A stretch of DNA of 64,000 bases, taken from assembly GCF_014196595.1 (NCBI RefSeq), contig NZ_JACIEA010000002.1, positions 432,573 through 496,572 on the forward strand. The letters are read 5' to 3'. Position numbers and translations under genes: made by a program. Positions 45,827 through 54,968 of this stretch are shown piece by piece. The notes below the pieces were generated by a model. That model was not told where the DNA came from, did not search any database, and was given only the letters and a program-made list of their open reading frames with translations. Each line of letters opens with the position of its first letter. The stretch's first letter is position 1. Source of the stretch: Sphingorhabdus rigui (GTDB taxonomy: Bacteria > Pseudomonadota > Alphaproteobacteria > Sphingomonadales > Sphingomonadaceae).

Positions 45827-48244
45827 TCAGACCTTCATCTTGGCGTTATCAGGATCATAAACAGGGTGCTCCAGCACTGTGCCGATGCGTCGTTCGCCCT
45901 GTAACACGATGTCGAACTGCGACCCCGGCGCCGCATTTTGTATGGGCACACAGGCGAAAAACAGGCTCTTGCCAACGCGATGGCCATAGCCGCCTGATGT
46001 CGTCAGGCCGATACAATGGTCGCCCACCAAAATTGGTTCGCCGCCGCGCACATCGACATTGTCTGCATCAACCGCGCCATACACAATGCGGAAACGCTCA
46101 GGCGCATCCAACGTCGCCTGCTTGCCGACGAAATCATCCTTATTGAAATTGATGAAACGCGGCATGTCTGCCTCAATCATCGTCAGTTCGTTGGTAAGCT
46201 CGGAACCCCAGGCCTTATAACCTTTTTCGACGCGCATACTGTTTGCTGCGTACAGTCCGTAATTGACGATGCCGAATTCCTGCCCTGCTTCCCATACTGC
46301 TTCGTAGAGTGCAGCAAGGTCCTTCATCGCTGGATGCAATTCCCAGCCCAATTCTCCGGCATAAGACACACGAAGCGCACGCATCTTGATGCCCGCAATC
46401 ACGATCTCCTGACCGCTGAGCCAACGGAAACCTTCGTTGCTAAGGTCGGCGTCGGTTAGCTTTTCCAGCACATCGCGCGAGCGCGGGCCGTTCATCACGA
46501 GAACGCCAAGGTCCATCGTCAGATTGCGAATGGTCACATCTTCGTCAGGTAATTTGCTTTGGATCAGCAAATCCCAGTCGCGCTGTTCCGCCGCGGCTGC
46601 CGAGAGGCAGTAGAAATGGTCATCGGCGAAACGCGTCACGGTCATTTCGCCATAAATGCGGCCCTGCACCGAAAGCAGATGCACCAAGCCGATACCGCCC
46701 AATTTCTTGGGCATGCGGTTGGCGCAAATACGATTGAGGAATGCCTCGGCATCTGGTCCGCTCACATCATATTTCGCAAAGCCAGACAGGTCGAGCACGC
46801 CAACCCGCTCGGCAACCGCCTTTACCTCTGCCGCGACCGCGTCAAAGCTATTGGTGCGGTGATAGCCGCCTTCTTCTTCTGCACCGTCGAGGGCAAAATA
46901 TTTGGGCCGCTCCCAACCGTAGGTTTCGCCATATACCGCACCAGCCGACAGCAAACGGCCATATAGCGCGCTCATCTTTTGCGGGCGGCCATCGGGCTCT
47001 TCTTCACCGGGAAGCCGCGTCGTGAACGTCATACGGTAATCAAGGAAAACCTTAGCGCGGCTGTAATCTTCGTCCGCATATGGGCCGTAACGGCGCGGAT
47101 CGAATTCGGTCATGTTGATATCGGCATCACCGAACACCATCCACTGCGCCAGATATTTTCCAGCCCCGCCGCCTTGCGCGATGCCAAAGCTTGTGCCGCA
47201 ACAATGCCAAAAATTCTTTAGGCCAACGGCTGGCCCCAACAGAGGCCCGCCGTCAGGCGTATGCGGGATCGCGCCGTTGACGAAGCGCCGCAAACCGACT
47301 TCACCAAAAATCGGCATGCGTTCAATCGCGCGCTCCAGCCATGGGGCAATCCGCTCCAGATCTTCGGGGAACAACTCGCTGGTTGAATCCCATTCAGGGT
47401 TTCCACCGCGTGGCGCCCATGCTTCGGCCAGGCCCGTATTTTCGTAAACGCCAATCAATCCGCTTTTCTGCTCCTGCCGGAAATATCCCGACACATGGGG
47501 GCAACGCATGACCGGTATTTCTTCATCGCGATCTTTGAATGCGGGGATAGGATCGGTGACAACATAGTGATGTTCCATGTTCGTCACCGGAATATCGATG
47601 CCCGCCATTTGCGCGATTTGACGGGCATAACAGCCCGCCGCATTTACGACGATTTCGGCCCGAACCGTGCCCTTTTCCGTCTCCACATCCCATTCGCCAG
47701 ATGGCAATTGCGTCAGACCCGTCACGCGGTTTTTGCGCACGATTTTGGCGCCCATATTCTTGGCACCAATGGCGAGCGCGTTGCAAATACCCGACGGGTC
47801 AGCATGCCCGTCTTCCGTCGTCCGCGCACCGGCGATGACACCGTCAAGCGTCATGAATGGGTTGTGGCGGAGAATTTCCTCAGGCGGGATAATCTCCATC
47901 TCGAACCCGATGATTTTCGAAAAACCCTGAATGTAGCGCATCCACGCCAGCTCGCGCTCGTTGGTTGCAAGACGGATACCGCCGGATTTATGCCAACTGA
48001 CATATTGCCCGGTCAAACCTTCCAGCCGGGGGTAAAGATCATTGCTATACGCATGCATCTTGGCAAGGTTGAAGCTGCCCGTGATGTTGGGGCACTGGCC
48101 AGCCGCGTGCCATGTCGAGCCAGAGGTCAGCTCGTCCTTTTCAATCAGCAGACAGTCCGTCCACCCGAGTTCGGCGAGATGGTAAAGCAACGAAGCCCCC
48201 ATTATGCCGCCGCCGATTATCACAACTCGTGCCGATGTTTGCAT
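45827..48244 (-). CDS. FAD/GcvT-family dimethylglycine or sarcosine dehydrogenase-like enzyme (copy 2)
   Basis: An 805-residue paralogue of the next gene with the same layout: FAD-binding VVIIGGGIMGASLLYHL, His46 in SGSTWHAAGQC, and a C-terminal GcvT fold from about 420. The two copies differ clearly, for example QCPNITGS against LVGQLRPS after the FAD histidine, so they probably act on successive methylation states rather than being a recent duplication. It is the first gene of the operon, with AAGGAG upstream of the ATG. The divergent SDR gene starts 152 bp away. Confidence 0.88.
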   Translation of the reverse strand: MQTSARVVIIGGGIMGASLLYHLAELGWTDCLLIEKDELTSGSTWHAAGQCPNITGSFNLAKMHAYSNDLYPRLEGLTGQYVSWHKSGGIRLATNERELAWMRYIQGFSKIIGFEMEIIPPEEILRHNPFMTLDGVIAGARTTEDGHADPSGICNALAIGAKNMGAKIVRKNRVTGLTQLPSGEWDVETEKGTVRAEIVVNAAGCYARQIAQMAGIDIPVTNMEHHYVVTDPIPAFKDRDEEIPVMRCPHVSGYFRQEQKSGLIGVYENTGLAEAWAPRGGNPEWDSTSELFPEDLERIAPWLERAIERMPIFGEVGLRRFVNGAIPHTPDGGPLLGPAVGLKNFWHCCGTSFGIAQGGGAGKYLAQWMVFGDADINMTEFDPRRYGPYADEDYSRAKVFLDYRMTFTTRLPGEEEPDGRPQKMSALYGRLLSAGAVYGETYGWERPKYFALDGAEEEGGYHRTNSFDAVAAEVKAVAERVGVLDLSGFAKYDVSGPDAEAFLNRICANRMPKKLGGIGLVHLLSVQGRIYGEMTVTRFADDHFYCLSAAAAEQRDWDLLIQSKLPDEDVTIRNLTMDLGVLVMNGPRSRDVLEKLTDADLSNEGFRWLSGQEIVIAGIKMRALRVSYAGELGWELHPAMKDLAALYEAVWEAGQEFGIVNYGLYAANSMRVEKGYKAWGSELTNELTMIEADMPRFINFNKDDFVGKQATLDAPERFRIVYGAVDADNVDVRGGEPILVGDHCIGLTTSGGYGHRVGKSLFFACVPIQNAAPGSQFDIVLQGERRIGTVLEHPVYDPDNAKMKV

Positions 48245-48396
48245 AAACGCCCTGCTCCTTATAGCAGAACCTTAGGGCGGGTTTGCGGTCAGGCACAAAT
48301 GGGGAATATGACGGGACCGGTTAAAAAAATTTTTGGATTAGGATCACCGGTGCCTATAAGGCGTGCAGGGTTGATTGAGAATATAAGGGTTGAGCT

Positions 48397-49161
48397 ATGA
48401 AGGTTGCGTTGGTTACGGGTGCTGCACAAGGCGTTGGCTTTGCAACGGCAAGGCTTTTGGCGGAAAAAGGCTATCATGTTGTCATGACCGACGTGCAGCA
48501 CTTGGATGCGCAAGTCGAAGCATTGGTTGCTCTTGGCGGGAGCGTATCCGCGCTTTCGGGTGACATTTCCTCTGAAGCATTTGTTGTCGAACTGGCCGAG
48601 AAAATTGCCCGCGAGCATGGCGCCGCAGATGTGTTGGTCAACAACGCCGGCATCAGTTTGATTTGCAGCGCTGAAGATACAAGTATCGAACAGTGGCAGC
48701 GCGTCATGAACATCAACCTGACCGGGCCGTTTTTGCTGTGCCGCGAAATCGGAAAGCAGATGCTTGGGCGCAACCGCGGCAATATTATCAACGTTGCTTC
48801 AATTGCGGGCCTTCACGGTGTTATTGATCGATCCGCCTACAACGCGTCAAAGCACGGATTGGTCGGACTGACGCGAACGCTTGCGGCAGAATGGGGCAGC
48901 CGCGGCGTGCGTGTGAACGCCGTTTGTCCCGGCTGGATTAAAACGGAAATGGATGAGGCCGATCAAGGTTCGGGCGCTTATTCCGATAGTGATATCATCG
49001 ACCGCGTTCCAATGGGCCGTTTTGCCAAGCCCGAGGATGTTGCCCAAGCCATTGCTTTTCTTGCGCATGAAGACAGCTTTATCAATGGCGCAAGCTTGCC
49101 TGTCGACGGTGGATGGCTGGCCGACGCCAGCTGGGATGCGCTGCGTTTGAAAAAGCGATAA
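48397..49161 (+). CDS. Short-chain dehydrogenase/reductase
   Basis: A 254-residue classical SDR. The NAD(P) motif is TGAAQGVG, followed by NNAG, the catalytic Ser in NVASIAG, and Tyr-x3-Lys in SAYNASKHG. An Asp after the second strand (MTDVQ) suggests NAD preference. It is divergent from the demethylation operon and shares its promoter region. It is likely to oxidise or reduce a hydroxy or keto intermediate there, but no substrate can be named. Confidence 0.9.
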   Translation: MKVALVTGAAQGVGFATARLLAEKGYHVVMTDVQHLDAQVEALVALGGSVSALSGDISSEAFVVELAEKIAREHGAADVLVNNAGISLICSAEDTSIEQWQRVMNINLTGPFLLCREIGKQMLGRNRGNIINVASIAGLHGVIDRSAYNASKHGLVGLTRTLAAEWGSRGVRVNAVCPGWIKTEMDEADQGSGAYSDSDIIDRVPMGRFAKPEDVAQAIAFLAHEDSFINGASLPVDGGWLADASWDALRLKKR

Positions 49162-49279
49162 GCCATGATATGCAAACGTTGCGCGAACTCGCGTAATGTG
49201 GGACCGTCATCGCACAGTCACAGTTGGTGGCTAGGCACGTTAAGATTTTAATATTGTCCCAATTTTAAAGCGGAACCCG

Positions 49280-50062
49280 ATGGCGACTATTAGCATTTCG
49301 ATACCAAAGGTTCCGCTACAGGCATATTTCCTGTGCGCCATGCGCGTCATGTGGATTGCCGTGCCGCTCGCGGTGTTATTACCACTTCACCTTGTCTGGC
49401 ATCTCCTGCGATTGCCGTCGCCATGGGCGATGTTATTCTTACGCATTGCCGCCCGCGCCTTGGGCGCGCGCGTTCATGTTCACGGCAGTCCGCTCCGCCG
49501 GGATGTATTTTTTGTCGCCAACCATATTTCATGGCACGATATTCCGATATTGGCCGGCATAACGGGCACCTCCTTTGTCGCGCAGGATGGCGTGCGCGAC
49601 TGGCCCATCATTGGCTGGCTTGCAAAGCTGAACCGCACCATTTTCGTCAACCGCACGGAAAAACAGAATGTTGGGCAACAAGTTGCCGAGTTACGCGAGG
49701 CTATCGCCGAAAACTGGTCGGTGACACTTTTCCCGGAAGGCACAACCTCGGACGGACGCGGGCTATTGCCGTTCAAACAATCCTTGTTTGCGACATTGGC
49801 ACCGCCGCCCAAGCCAATGATGATTCAGCCGGTTCTTTTAGACTTCGGTGCCAACACCCCGGACATCGCTTGGGTGGGTGTAGAGACCGGCTGGGAGAGC
49901 GCGTGGCGGGCATTTACACGGCCCGGCAGTTACGACGTGGACGTCCACTTTCTGGAACCCTTTGATCCGGGCGCGCTTGCCGATCGAAAAGTCGTCTGCG
50001 CCCTTGCCCGCACGAGGCTCACGGACGCTCTGTCCGCCACGCTTGGATATCCCGTTACATAA
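49280..50062 (+). CDS. 1-acyl-sn-glycerol-3-phosphate acyltransferase-like (PlsC family)
   Basis: A 260-residue membrane-associated acyltransferase. One hydrophobic segment near the N-terminus (about 15-45) precedes the catalytic NHISWHD (H-x4-D) and the substrate motif FPEGTTSDG. The family transfers acyl groups from acyl-ACP or CoA to lysophosphatidate in the inner membrane; some members make ornithine lipids. It sits alone between the SDR and the dehydrogenase gene, with no close partner to refine the role. Confidence 0.88.
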   Translation: MATISISIPKVPLQAYFLCAMRVMWIAVPLAVLLPLHLVWHLLRLPSPWAMLFLRIAARALGARVHVHGSPLRRDVFFVANHISWHDIPILAGITGTSFVAQDGVRDWPIIGWLAKLNRTIFVNRTEKQNVGQQVAELREAIAENWSVTLFPEGTTSDGRGLLPFKQSLFATLAPPPKPMMIQPVLLDFGANTPDIAWVGVETGWESAWRAFTRPGSYDVDVHFLEPFDPGALADRKVVCALARTRLTDALSATLGYPVT

Positions 50063-50209
50063 ATAGCGCCCAGCGGCGTGGGGTTCTCCGGCGCGGTGCA
50101 AAATAATTCATCCAATTGGCCAAATTTTTCAATTGTGGCCGCGCATCGACGGCGCTCTAACTTTTCCAAAGGGCGCGTATCGCCTGCTGTAAATTAACTG
50201 GGTGCAATC

Positions 50210-51163
50210 ATGAAAATCGGATTTATCGGTCTTGGCAATGTTGGCGGAAAATTGGCAGGCAGCCTGATCCGCAATGGTCATGACGTCACTGTACGCGACC
50301 TTGATGCCGCACTCGTTGCCGAATATGTCAGTCGGGGTGCAGCCTCTGCAGCATCTCCAAAAGAATTGGGTGAAGCCGTCGACCTGATCATTACCTGCCT
50401 GCCTTCCCCCGCGGCCAGCGCTGCCGTTGCCGAAGGCGCGGACGGTTTTCTTCAAATCATGCGCCCGGGTCAGGTTTGGCTCGAAATGAGCACAACCGAT
50501 TATAGCGAAGTCATCCGGCTCGGCGCTTTGGTTGAGGCGCGTGGCGCGATGTTCATGGAATGCCCGGTTTCGGGCGGCTGCCATCGTGCGGACACCGGCA
50601 ATATTGCGATTTTTGCAGGCGGCCCGCGCGCCGCGTTCGAATTTGTTCTGCCGGTTTTGACGACAATGGGGCGGCGCATATTGCACACCGGCGACCTTGG
50701 CACCGCGTCACAATTGAAGGTGATGACCAACTATCTTTGCACGGTACATCTCGTCGCACTGGCCGAGGCGTTGACGACATGTAAAGCCATTGGGCTTGAT
50801 ATGAACACCACATATGAAGCGATACGGATTTCGTCAGGCAACAGCTTCGTCCACGAAACCGAGAGCCAGGTCATCCTCAACGGCAGCCGCGATATCAATT
50901 TCACGATGGACCTCGTCAGCAAGGACGTGGGCCTGTTCGACAAAATTGCCCAGGCGGCACATGTCCCTGTTGAACTGTCGCCGCTCATCGTGAAAATCTT
51001 TAAGGAAGGCGAGGAAGCGTACGGCCCTCGCGAATTTTCACCCAACATCATCCGTCGTTATGAAGAGCCGTTGGGCATTAAGGTTTTGGGCACCGGATTT
51101 CCGGCCGATATGGTAGACGATGAACCCGAAGAGCCGGGCTATGAGGTCGTTCCGAAACGCTAA
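50210..51163 (+). CDS. NAD(P)-dependent beta-hydroxyacid dehydrogenase (3-hydroxyisobutyrate dehydrogenase family)
   Basis: A 317-residue oxidoreductase. The Rossmann motif GFIGLGNVGG opens the protein. The substrate motif CPVSGG lies near residue 118 and the catalytic Lys in QLKVMTNYL near 170. The family oxidises 3-hydroxyisobutyrate, tartronate semialdehyde or related acids. The C-terminus is about 20 residues longer than usual and acidic (DDEPEEPGYEVV). It ends 4 bp inside the convergent LysR gene. The substrate is unknown. Confidence 0.88.
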   Translation: MKIGFIGLGNVGGKLAGSLIRNGHDVTVRDLDAALVAEYVSRGAASAASPKELGEAVDLIITCLPSPAASAAVAEGADGFLQIMRPGQVWLEMSTTDYSEVIRLGALVEARGAMFMECPVSGGCHRADTGNIAIFAGGPRAAFEFVLPVLTTMGRRILHTGDLGTASQLKVMTNYLCTVHLVALAEALTTCKAIGLDMNTTYEAIRISSGNSFVHETESQVILNGSRDINFTMDLVSKDVGLFDKIAQAAHVPVELSPLIVKIFKEGEEAYGPREFSPNIIRRYEEPLGIKVLGTGFPADMVDDEPEEPGYEVVPKR

Positions 51164-52089
51164 GCTGCGACGCCTAAACGGCTGTCTTCGACATTCTTGG
51201 CCACCCAATCCATGAATGTCCGAATGCGCAGATTTTCTTTCATATCCTTACGGCAAATCAGGCCCCATGCGCCGGGGCAAACGGCTTTATGCCCAATGGG
51301 CTGCACAAGCCGACCGGCAGCCAGATCCTGATCGACAAACGGACCGTTGACCAGCGCAATGCCCTCACCGTTCAGCGCCATTTCAAGCGCAACGGCCAAG
51401 GTATCAACCATGAGATAGGGCACGGAGGGTTCAAACGCCGATCCAGCCGACGCAAACCACGTCTCCCAATTTTGCACTTCGGTATAGATAGCAACAAGCG
51501 GCTTGGTCATCAATGTCTGCGGGCTGGGATTTGGCCCCATCGCCTCTGCAACAGCGGGGCTACAGACGGGAAACAACGCATATTCATACAGCGGAACCCA
51601 ATGAAATTTGGTCGCATCGGGTTCTGACGCGCAATAAACGAGCCCGACATCCGCGTGGACATCGTCAAATTCCCACTCAACAGCACATGTGTTGAGCGTC
51701 AGTTTTACCTCGGGGTGATCAGCCAGAAACTGCGGAACACGTTTTGCGAGCCAACGTATCGACGCCGTGACATAAGTCTGCACGCGAAGTGGCTTGTCCA
51801 GCGCATGGCGGTGGACTTCTTCAACCCCCTCCAGCAACGATTCAAAAGCAGCGCGGACATAAGGATAGAGTACCTTACCCTCTTCCGTCGACACGATATG
51901 CCGCCCTTCCTGGACGAACAACGTCACACCAAGCGCGTCTTCGATCAGCTGGACCTGATGGCTGACCGCAGGATGGGTGAGGCAAAGCTCGTCCGCTGCA
52001 TCGCGGATACTTTGATGACGGGTCGCCGCCTCAAAACCCTTAAGCGCCTTTAACGGCGGCAACTGCTTTAGATCGATCTTCGGATGCAT
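51160..52089 (-). CDS. LysR-family transcriptional regulator (GcvA-like)
   Basis: A 309-residue regulator. The ATG at 52089 has GGAGGG seven bases upstream; a GTG at 52095 is too close to that site. The helix-turn-helix (about 20-65) reads FEAATRHQSIRDAADELCLT with the HPAVSHQVQLIEDALG recognition region. The effector domain follows from about 90 with RVQTYVTASIRWLAKRVPQF, typical of the GcvA/AmpR branch. It is the last gene of the GMC/aldehyde dehydrogenase run, 69 bp after the GMC gene, and could control it. No operator could be fixed by eye. Confidence 0.9.
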   Translation of the reverse strand: MHPKIDLKQLPPLKALKGFEAATRHQSIRDAADELCLTHPAVSHQVQLIEDALGVTLFVQEGRHIVSTEEGKVLYPYVRAAFESLLEGVEEVHRHALDKPLRVQTYVTASIRWLAKRVPQFLADHPEVKLTLNTCAVEWEFDDVHADVGLVYCASEPDATKFHWVPLYEYALFPVCSPAVAEAMGPNPSPQTLMTKPLVAIYTEVQNWETWFASAGSAFEPSVPYLMVDTLAVALEMALNGEGIALVNGPFVDQDLAAGRLVQPIGHKAVCPGAWGLICRKDMKENLRIRTFMDWVAKNVEDSRLGVAA

Positions 52090-52158
52090 CGCCACTCCCT
52101 CCCCGGATTCGCGCTATCTGACGAAGGTAGCACAGCCGAAAAGGACTGGTAAATAAAA

Positions 52159-53784
52159 TTAACGCATGCTTTTTGCATCTTCCAAGATCATGGCCGCACC
52201 CTTTTCGGCGACCATCACCGTCGGGGCGTTGGTGTTGCCGGATGTGATGGTCGGAAACACCGATGCGTCGATAACACGCAAGCCGTCCACACCATGCACA
52301 CGTAAGCGGACATCAACCACGGAGGTCGCTGCATCCGGCCCCATCATGCAGGTGCTTGTTGGATGATAGACGGTATCGGCGCGTGCCCGAAAATCCGCGA
52401 GCAAGGCCTCATCGCCATCGACATGCGCGCCGGGAATGAGCTCTTCGGTGATGATATCCGCAAGCGGCTTCGTCCGCGCAATTTGCTTCAGCAATCGGTT
52501 ACCGGCCAGCACATCGTCAATATCGGCTTGCGTTGCGAGATAGTTGGGGTGGATGACCGGATATTTGGCAGGATCGGCGCACGCGAGTTCAATATGCCCC
52601 CGGCTGGTCGGACGACAGGGGTTATGCGATAACAGAAACGCCGAAAATGGATCCGGGTTGAGCAGCTTTCGTTCCGACAATGGTGTTTTCGTGTAGCTGA
52701 CCGGACTGAAATATAGCTGCAAATTCGGGTGCTTTTGCGTTGCATCGCTGCGCACAAAACCCCCGCTTTGATTGACGCTTAACGACAGCGGCCCCGCCCG
52801 GTCGGCCATATAGCGCAATCCAGCGCGGATTTTGCCCACGAACGGGTGCAGCACGTCGTTCAACGTTGGTGTGCGGACCTTATAGAAATAAGACACTGCA
52901 ATATGGTCCTGCAAATTTCGGCCAACGGCCTTTGCATCGACAATGGGTTCGATACCGACATTTTTCAGATGGCTTGCATCTCCGATACCCGACAGCATCA
53001 ACAATTGCGGGGAGTTAATCGCGCCGCCGGACAGGATAACTTCGCGTCGCGCCTTCGCCTCTAGTTGTGCGCCTTTGCATGTGTACGCAACGCCAACTGC
53101 GCGCCGTCCCTCAAACAAAATGCGCGTCGCGTGCGCCATGGTCTTAAGCTTCAGCGTCTTGCGCTTGCGCGCCGGATGCAGAAACGCGTTCGCCGTCGAA
53201 GCGCGCCAACCACCGCGTGTGTTGATTTGATAATAGCCGACGCCTTCAGGCTTGCCGCCGTTGAGGTCGTTGCTCGCAGCAAAGCCTAATGTCTGCGCGG
53301 CTTCAATAAAGCTGCGGCAAATGGGATGGGCAAAGGGCGAGATGTCGGTGACATGTTGCGGCCCACCCTGACCATGGTGCGCGCTGTGCCAGTCAAAATC
53401 CTCTGACTTTTTGAAGTAGGGCAGGACATCATCCCAACCCCAGCCTGCATTGCCCAAGGCTTTCCAATCATCGAAATCGCGAGGCTGCCCGCGCACATAG
53501 ACCATCGCGTTGATGGAACCTGATCCACCGACGACCTTGCCGCGTGGCCAATAGCTCTGCCTGCCGCCCAGCGCCTCAACGGGCGCGGTATCGTACATCC
53601 AGTTAATCCGCTTATCGAAAAAGGTGCGTCCATAGCCAATGGGCATTTGGATCCAGATCGAACGATCGCTTCCCCCGGCCTCCAACAACAAGACGCTATA
53701 TTTGCCATCTTCGGTCAGCCGGTTGGCCAACACACAACCTGCCGTGCCTGCGCCGACGATGATATAGTCATATTCCTCGGTCAC
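52159..53784 (-). CDS. GMC-family FAD-dependent alcohol dehydrogenase
   Basis: A 541-residue flavoprotein. The FAD motif is [18 protein letters not shown], with the two GMC signatures ([20 protein letters not shown] and [17 protein letters not shown]). The active-site His is in [12 protein letters not shown], and the second position in SGNTNAPT is Asn, as in choline dehydrogenase and polyethylene-glycol dehydrogenase. It would oxidise a primary alcohol to an aldehyde, probably passing electrons to the respiratory chain. Its start overlaps the enolase-superfamily gene by 4 bp, and an aldehyde dehydrogenase is two genes upstream. Choline is one candidate; a sugar alcohol or polyether is equally possible. 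Confidence 0.9.
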   Translation of the reverse strand: MTEEYDYIIVGAGTAGCVLANRLTEDGKYSVLLLEAGGSDRSIWIQMPIGYGRTFFDKRINWMYDTAPVEALGGRQSYWPRGKVVGGSGSINAMVYVRGQPRDFDDWKALGNAGWGWDDVLPYFKKSEDFDWHSAHHGQGGPQHVTDISPFAHPICRSFIEAAQTLGFAASNDLNGGKPEGVGYYQINTRGGWRASTANAFLHPARKRKTLKLKTMAHATRILFEGRRAVGVAYTCKGAQLEAKARREVILSGGAINSPQLLMLSGIGDASHLKNVGIEPIVDAKAVGRNLQDHIAVSYFYKVRTPTLNDVLHPFVGKIRAGLRYMADRAGPLSLSVNQSGGFVRSDATQKHPNLQLYFSPVSYTKTPLSERKLLNPDPFSAFLLSHNPCRPTSRGHIELACADPAKYPVIHPNYLATQADIDDVLAGNRLLKQIARTKPLADIITEELIPGAHVDGDEALLADFRARADTVYHPTSTCMMGPDAATSVVDVRLRVHGVDGLRVIDASVFPTITSGNTNAPTVMVAEKGAAMILEDAKSMR

Positions 53785-54968
53785 TGGACGGGGTGCTGCG
53801 TCATTTCAAGGTGCAACATATCGCCGGTATAGGGATTGGCACGGGCGACATCTTCGTTCAGTTCGACCCCCAAGCCGGGCGCAGTCGATGGGATGACATG
53901 CCCCTCTTCAAACCGGATGGGCGATTTCAAAATTTCCGTATGGAAACCGCCCCACGTCTCAATGCTCTCAAGAATCAAGAAATTGGGTGAACAGGTCGCA
54001 ATCTGGATGTTGGCAGCACCAACCACTGGTCCGCAATACAAATGCGGCGCGATCTGCACATGATCAACTTCGGCCATTGCGGCAATCTTCTTGGCTTCCA
54101 ATATGCCGCCCACGCGCCCGAGGTTCATTTGCAAAATTGCAGCCGCGCCTGCGCGCAGCAGCCGCGCGAAATCATATTTGGTTGTCAGCCGTTCACCGGT
54201 TGCAACGGGTATGGACGTTGCCCGTGCAACCTTGGCCATCTCCTCCGGCGCATCGGGGGGTACGGGTTCTTCCAACCAGAGCGGATCATATGGTTCAAGT
54301 CGTTTGGCGAGCCGGATCGCGCCTGCGGCCGTCATTTGACCATGTGTCCCGAACAATAGGTCCGCTTTCATGCCAACCGCTTCGCGCAGGGACTTTGCAA
54401 ACCGCTCGCACAGGTCAAGCGCCTCCAACGACAGCTGACGTCCATCAAACGCCGAATATGGTCCAGCAGGATCAAACTTCAGCGCGGTAAAACCTTGGCT
54501 CAGATATTCTGCCGACCGTTCTGCCGCGAGGTCAGGGTCGTGATAAACATCCTTTGTGTCGCCGGGCCGCGGGTAGATATAGGTGTAGGCGCGCAACCGT
54601 TCGTGCACTTGGCCGCCGAGCAGCTTATACACCGGCTTGTTGGCTTCCTTGCCAATGATGTCCCAACAGGCCATTTCGAGCGCGGATAAAACACCCATGA
54701 GCGTGAGGTCGGGGTGCTGAGTAAAACCGCTGGAATAGACGCGGCGCCACATATTTTCGATATCGTGCGGATCATTGCCGGCGACGTAACGCGCGAACAC
54801 ATCCTCTATCATTTTGGCAACAAGATGCGGCTCGAACGGGACGCAATATGCCTCGCCGATACCCGACACCCCGCTGTCGGTTGTCAGTTTCACGAACACG
54901 AAATAGCGGCCGCCAAAATGCGGTGGCGGATTACCAACGACGAAGGTTTCGATATCGGTTAGCTTCAT
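53781..54968 (-). CDS. Enolase-superfamily (mandelate racemase/dehydratase-like) protein with altered metal ligand
   Basis: A 395-residue protein of the mandelate-racemase/galactonate-dehydratase group. The capping domain starts LTDIETFVVGNPPP. In the barrel the Lys in GFTALKFDP, Glu ligands in LWLEEPVP and VATGERLTT, and His in IAPHLYCGP are recognisable. The first metal ligand is expected to be Asp in a D-x-H motif (DVHHRLTP in mannonate dehydratase). Here the aligned stretch is FGTHGQMT, with Gly at that place. Function may be sugar-acid dehydration with an unusual site, or something else. It overlaps its neighbours by 4 bp on both sides. Confidence 0.82.
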   Translation of the reverse strand: MKLTDIETFVVGNPPPHFGGRYFVFVKLTTDSGVSGIGEAYCVPFEPHLVAKMIEDVFARYVAGNDPHDIENMWRRVYSSGFTQHPDLTLMGVLSALEMACWDIIGKEANKPVYKLLGGQVHERLRAYTYIYPRPGDTKDVYHDPDLAAERSAEYLSQGFTALKFDPAGPYSAFDGRQLSLEALDLCERFAKSLREAVGMKADLLFGTHGQMTAAGAIRLAKRLEPYDPLWLEEPVPPDAPEEMAKVARATSIPVATGERLTTKYDFARLLRAGAAAILQMNLGRVGGILEAKKIAAMAEVDHVQIAPHLYCGPVVGAANIQIATCSPNFLILESIETWGGFHTEILKSPIRFEEGHVIPSTAPGLGVELNEDVARANPYTGDMLHLEMTQHPVQ

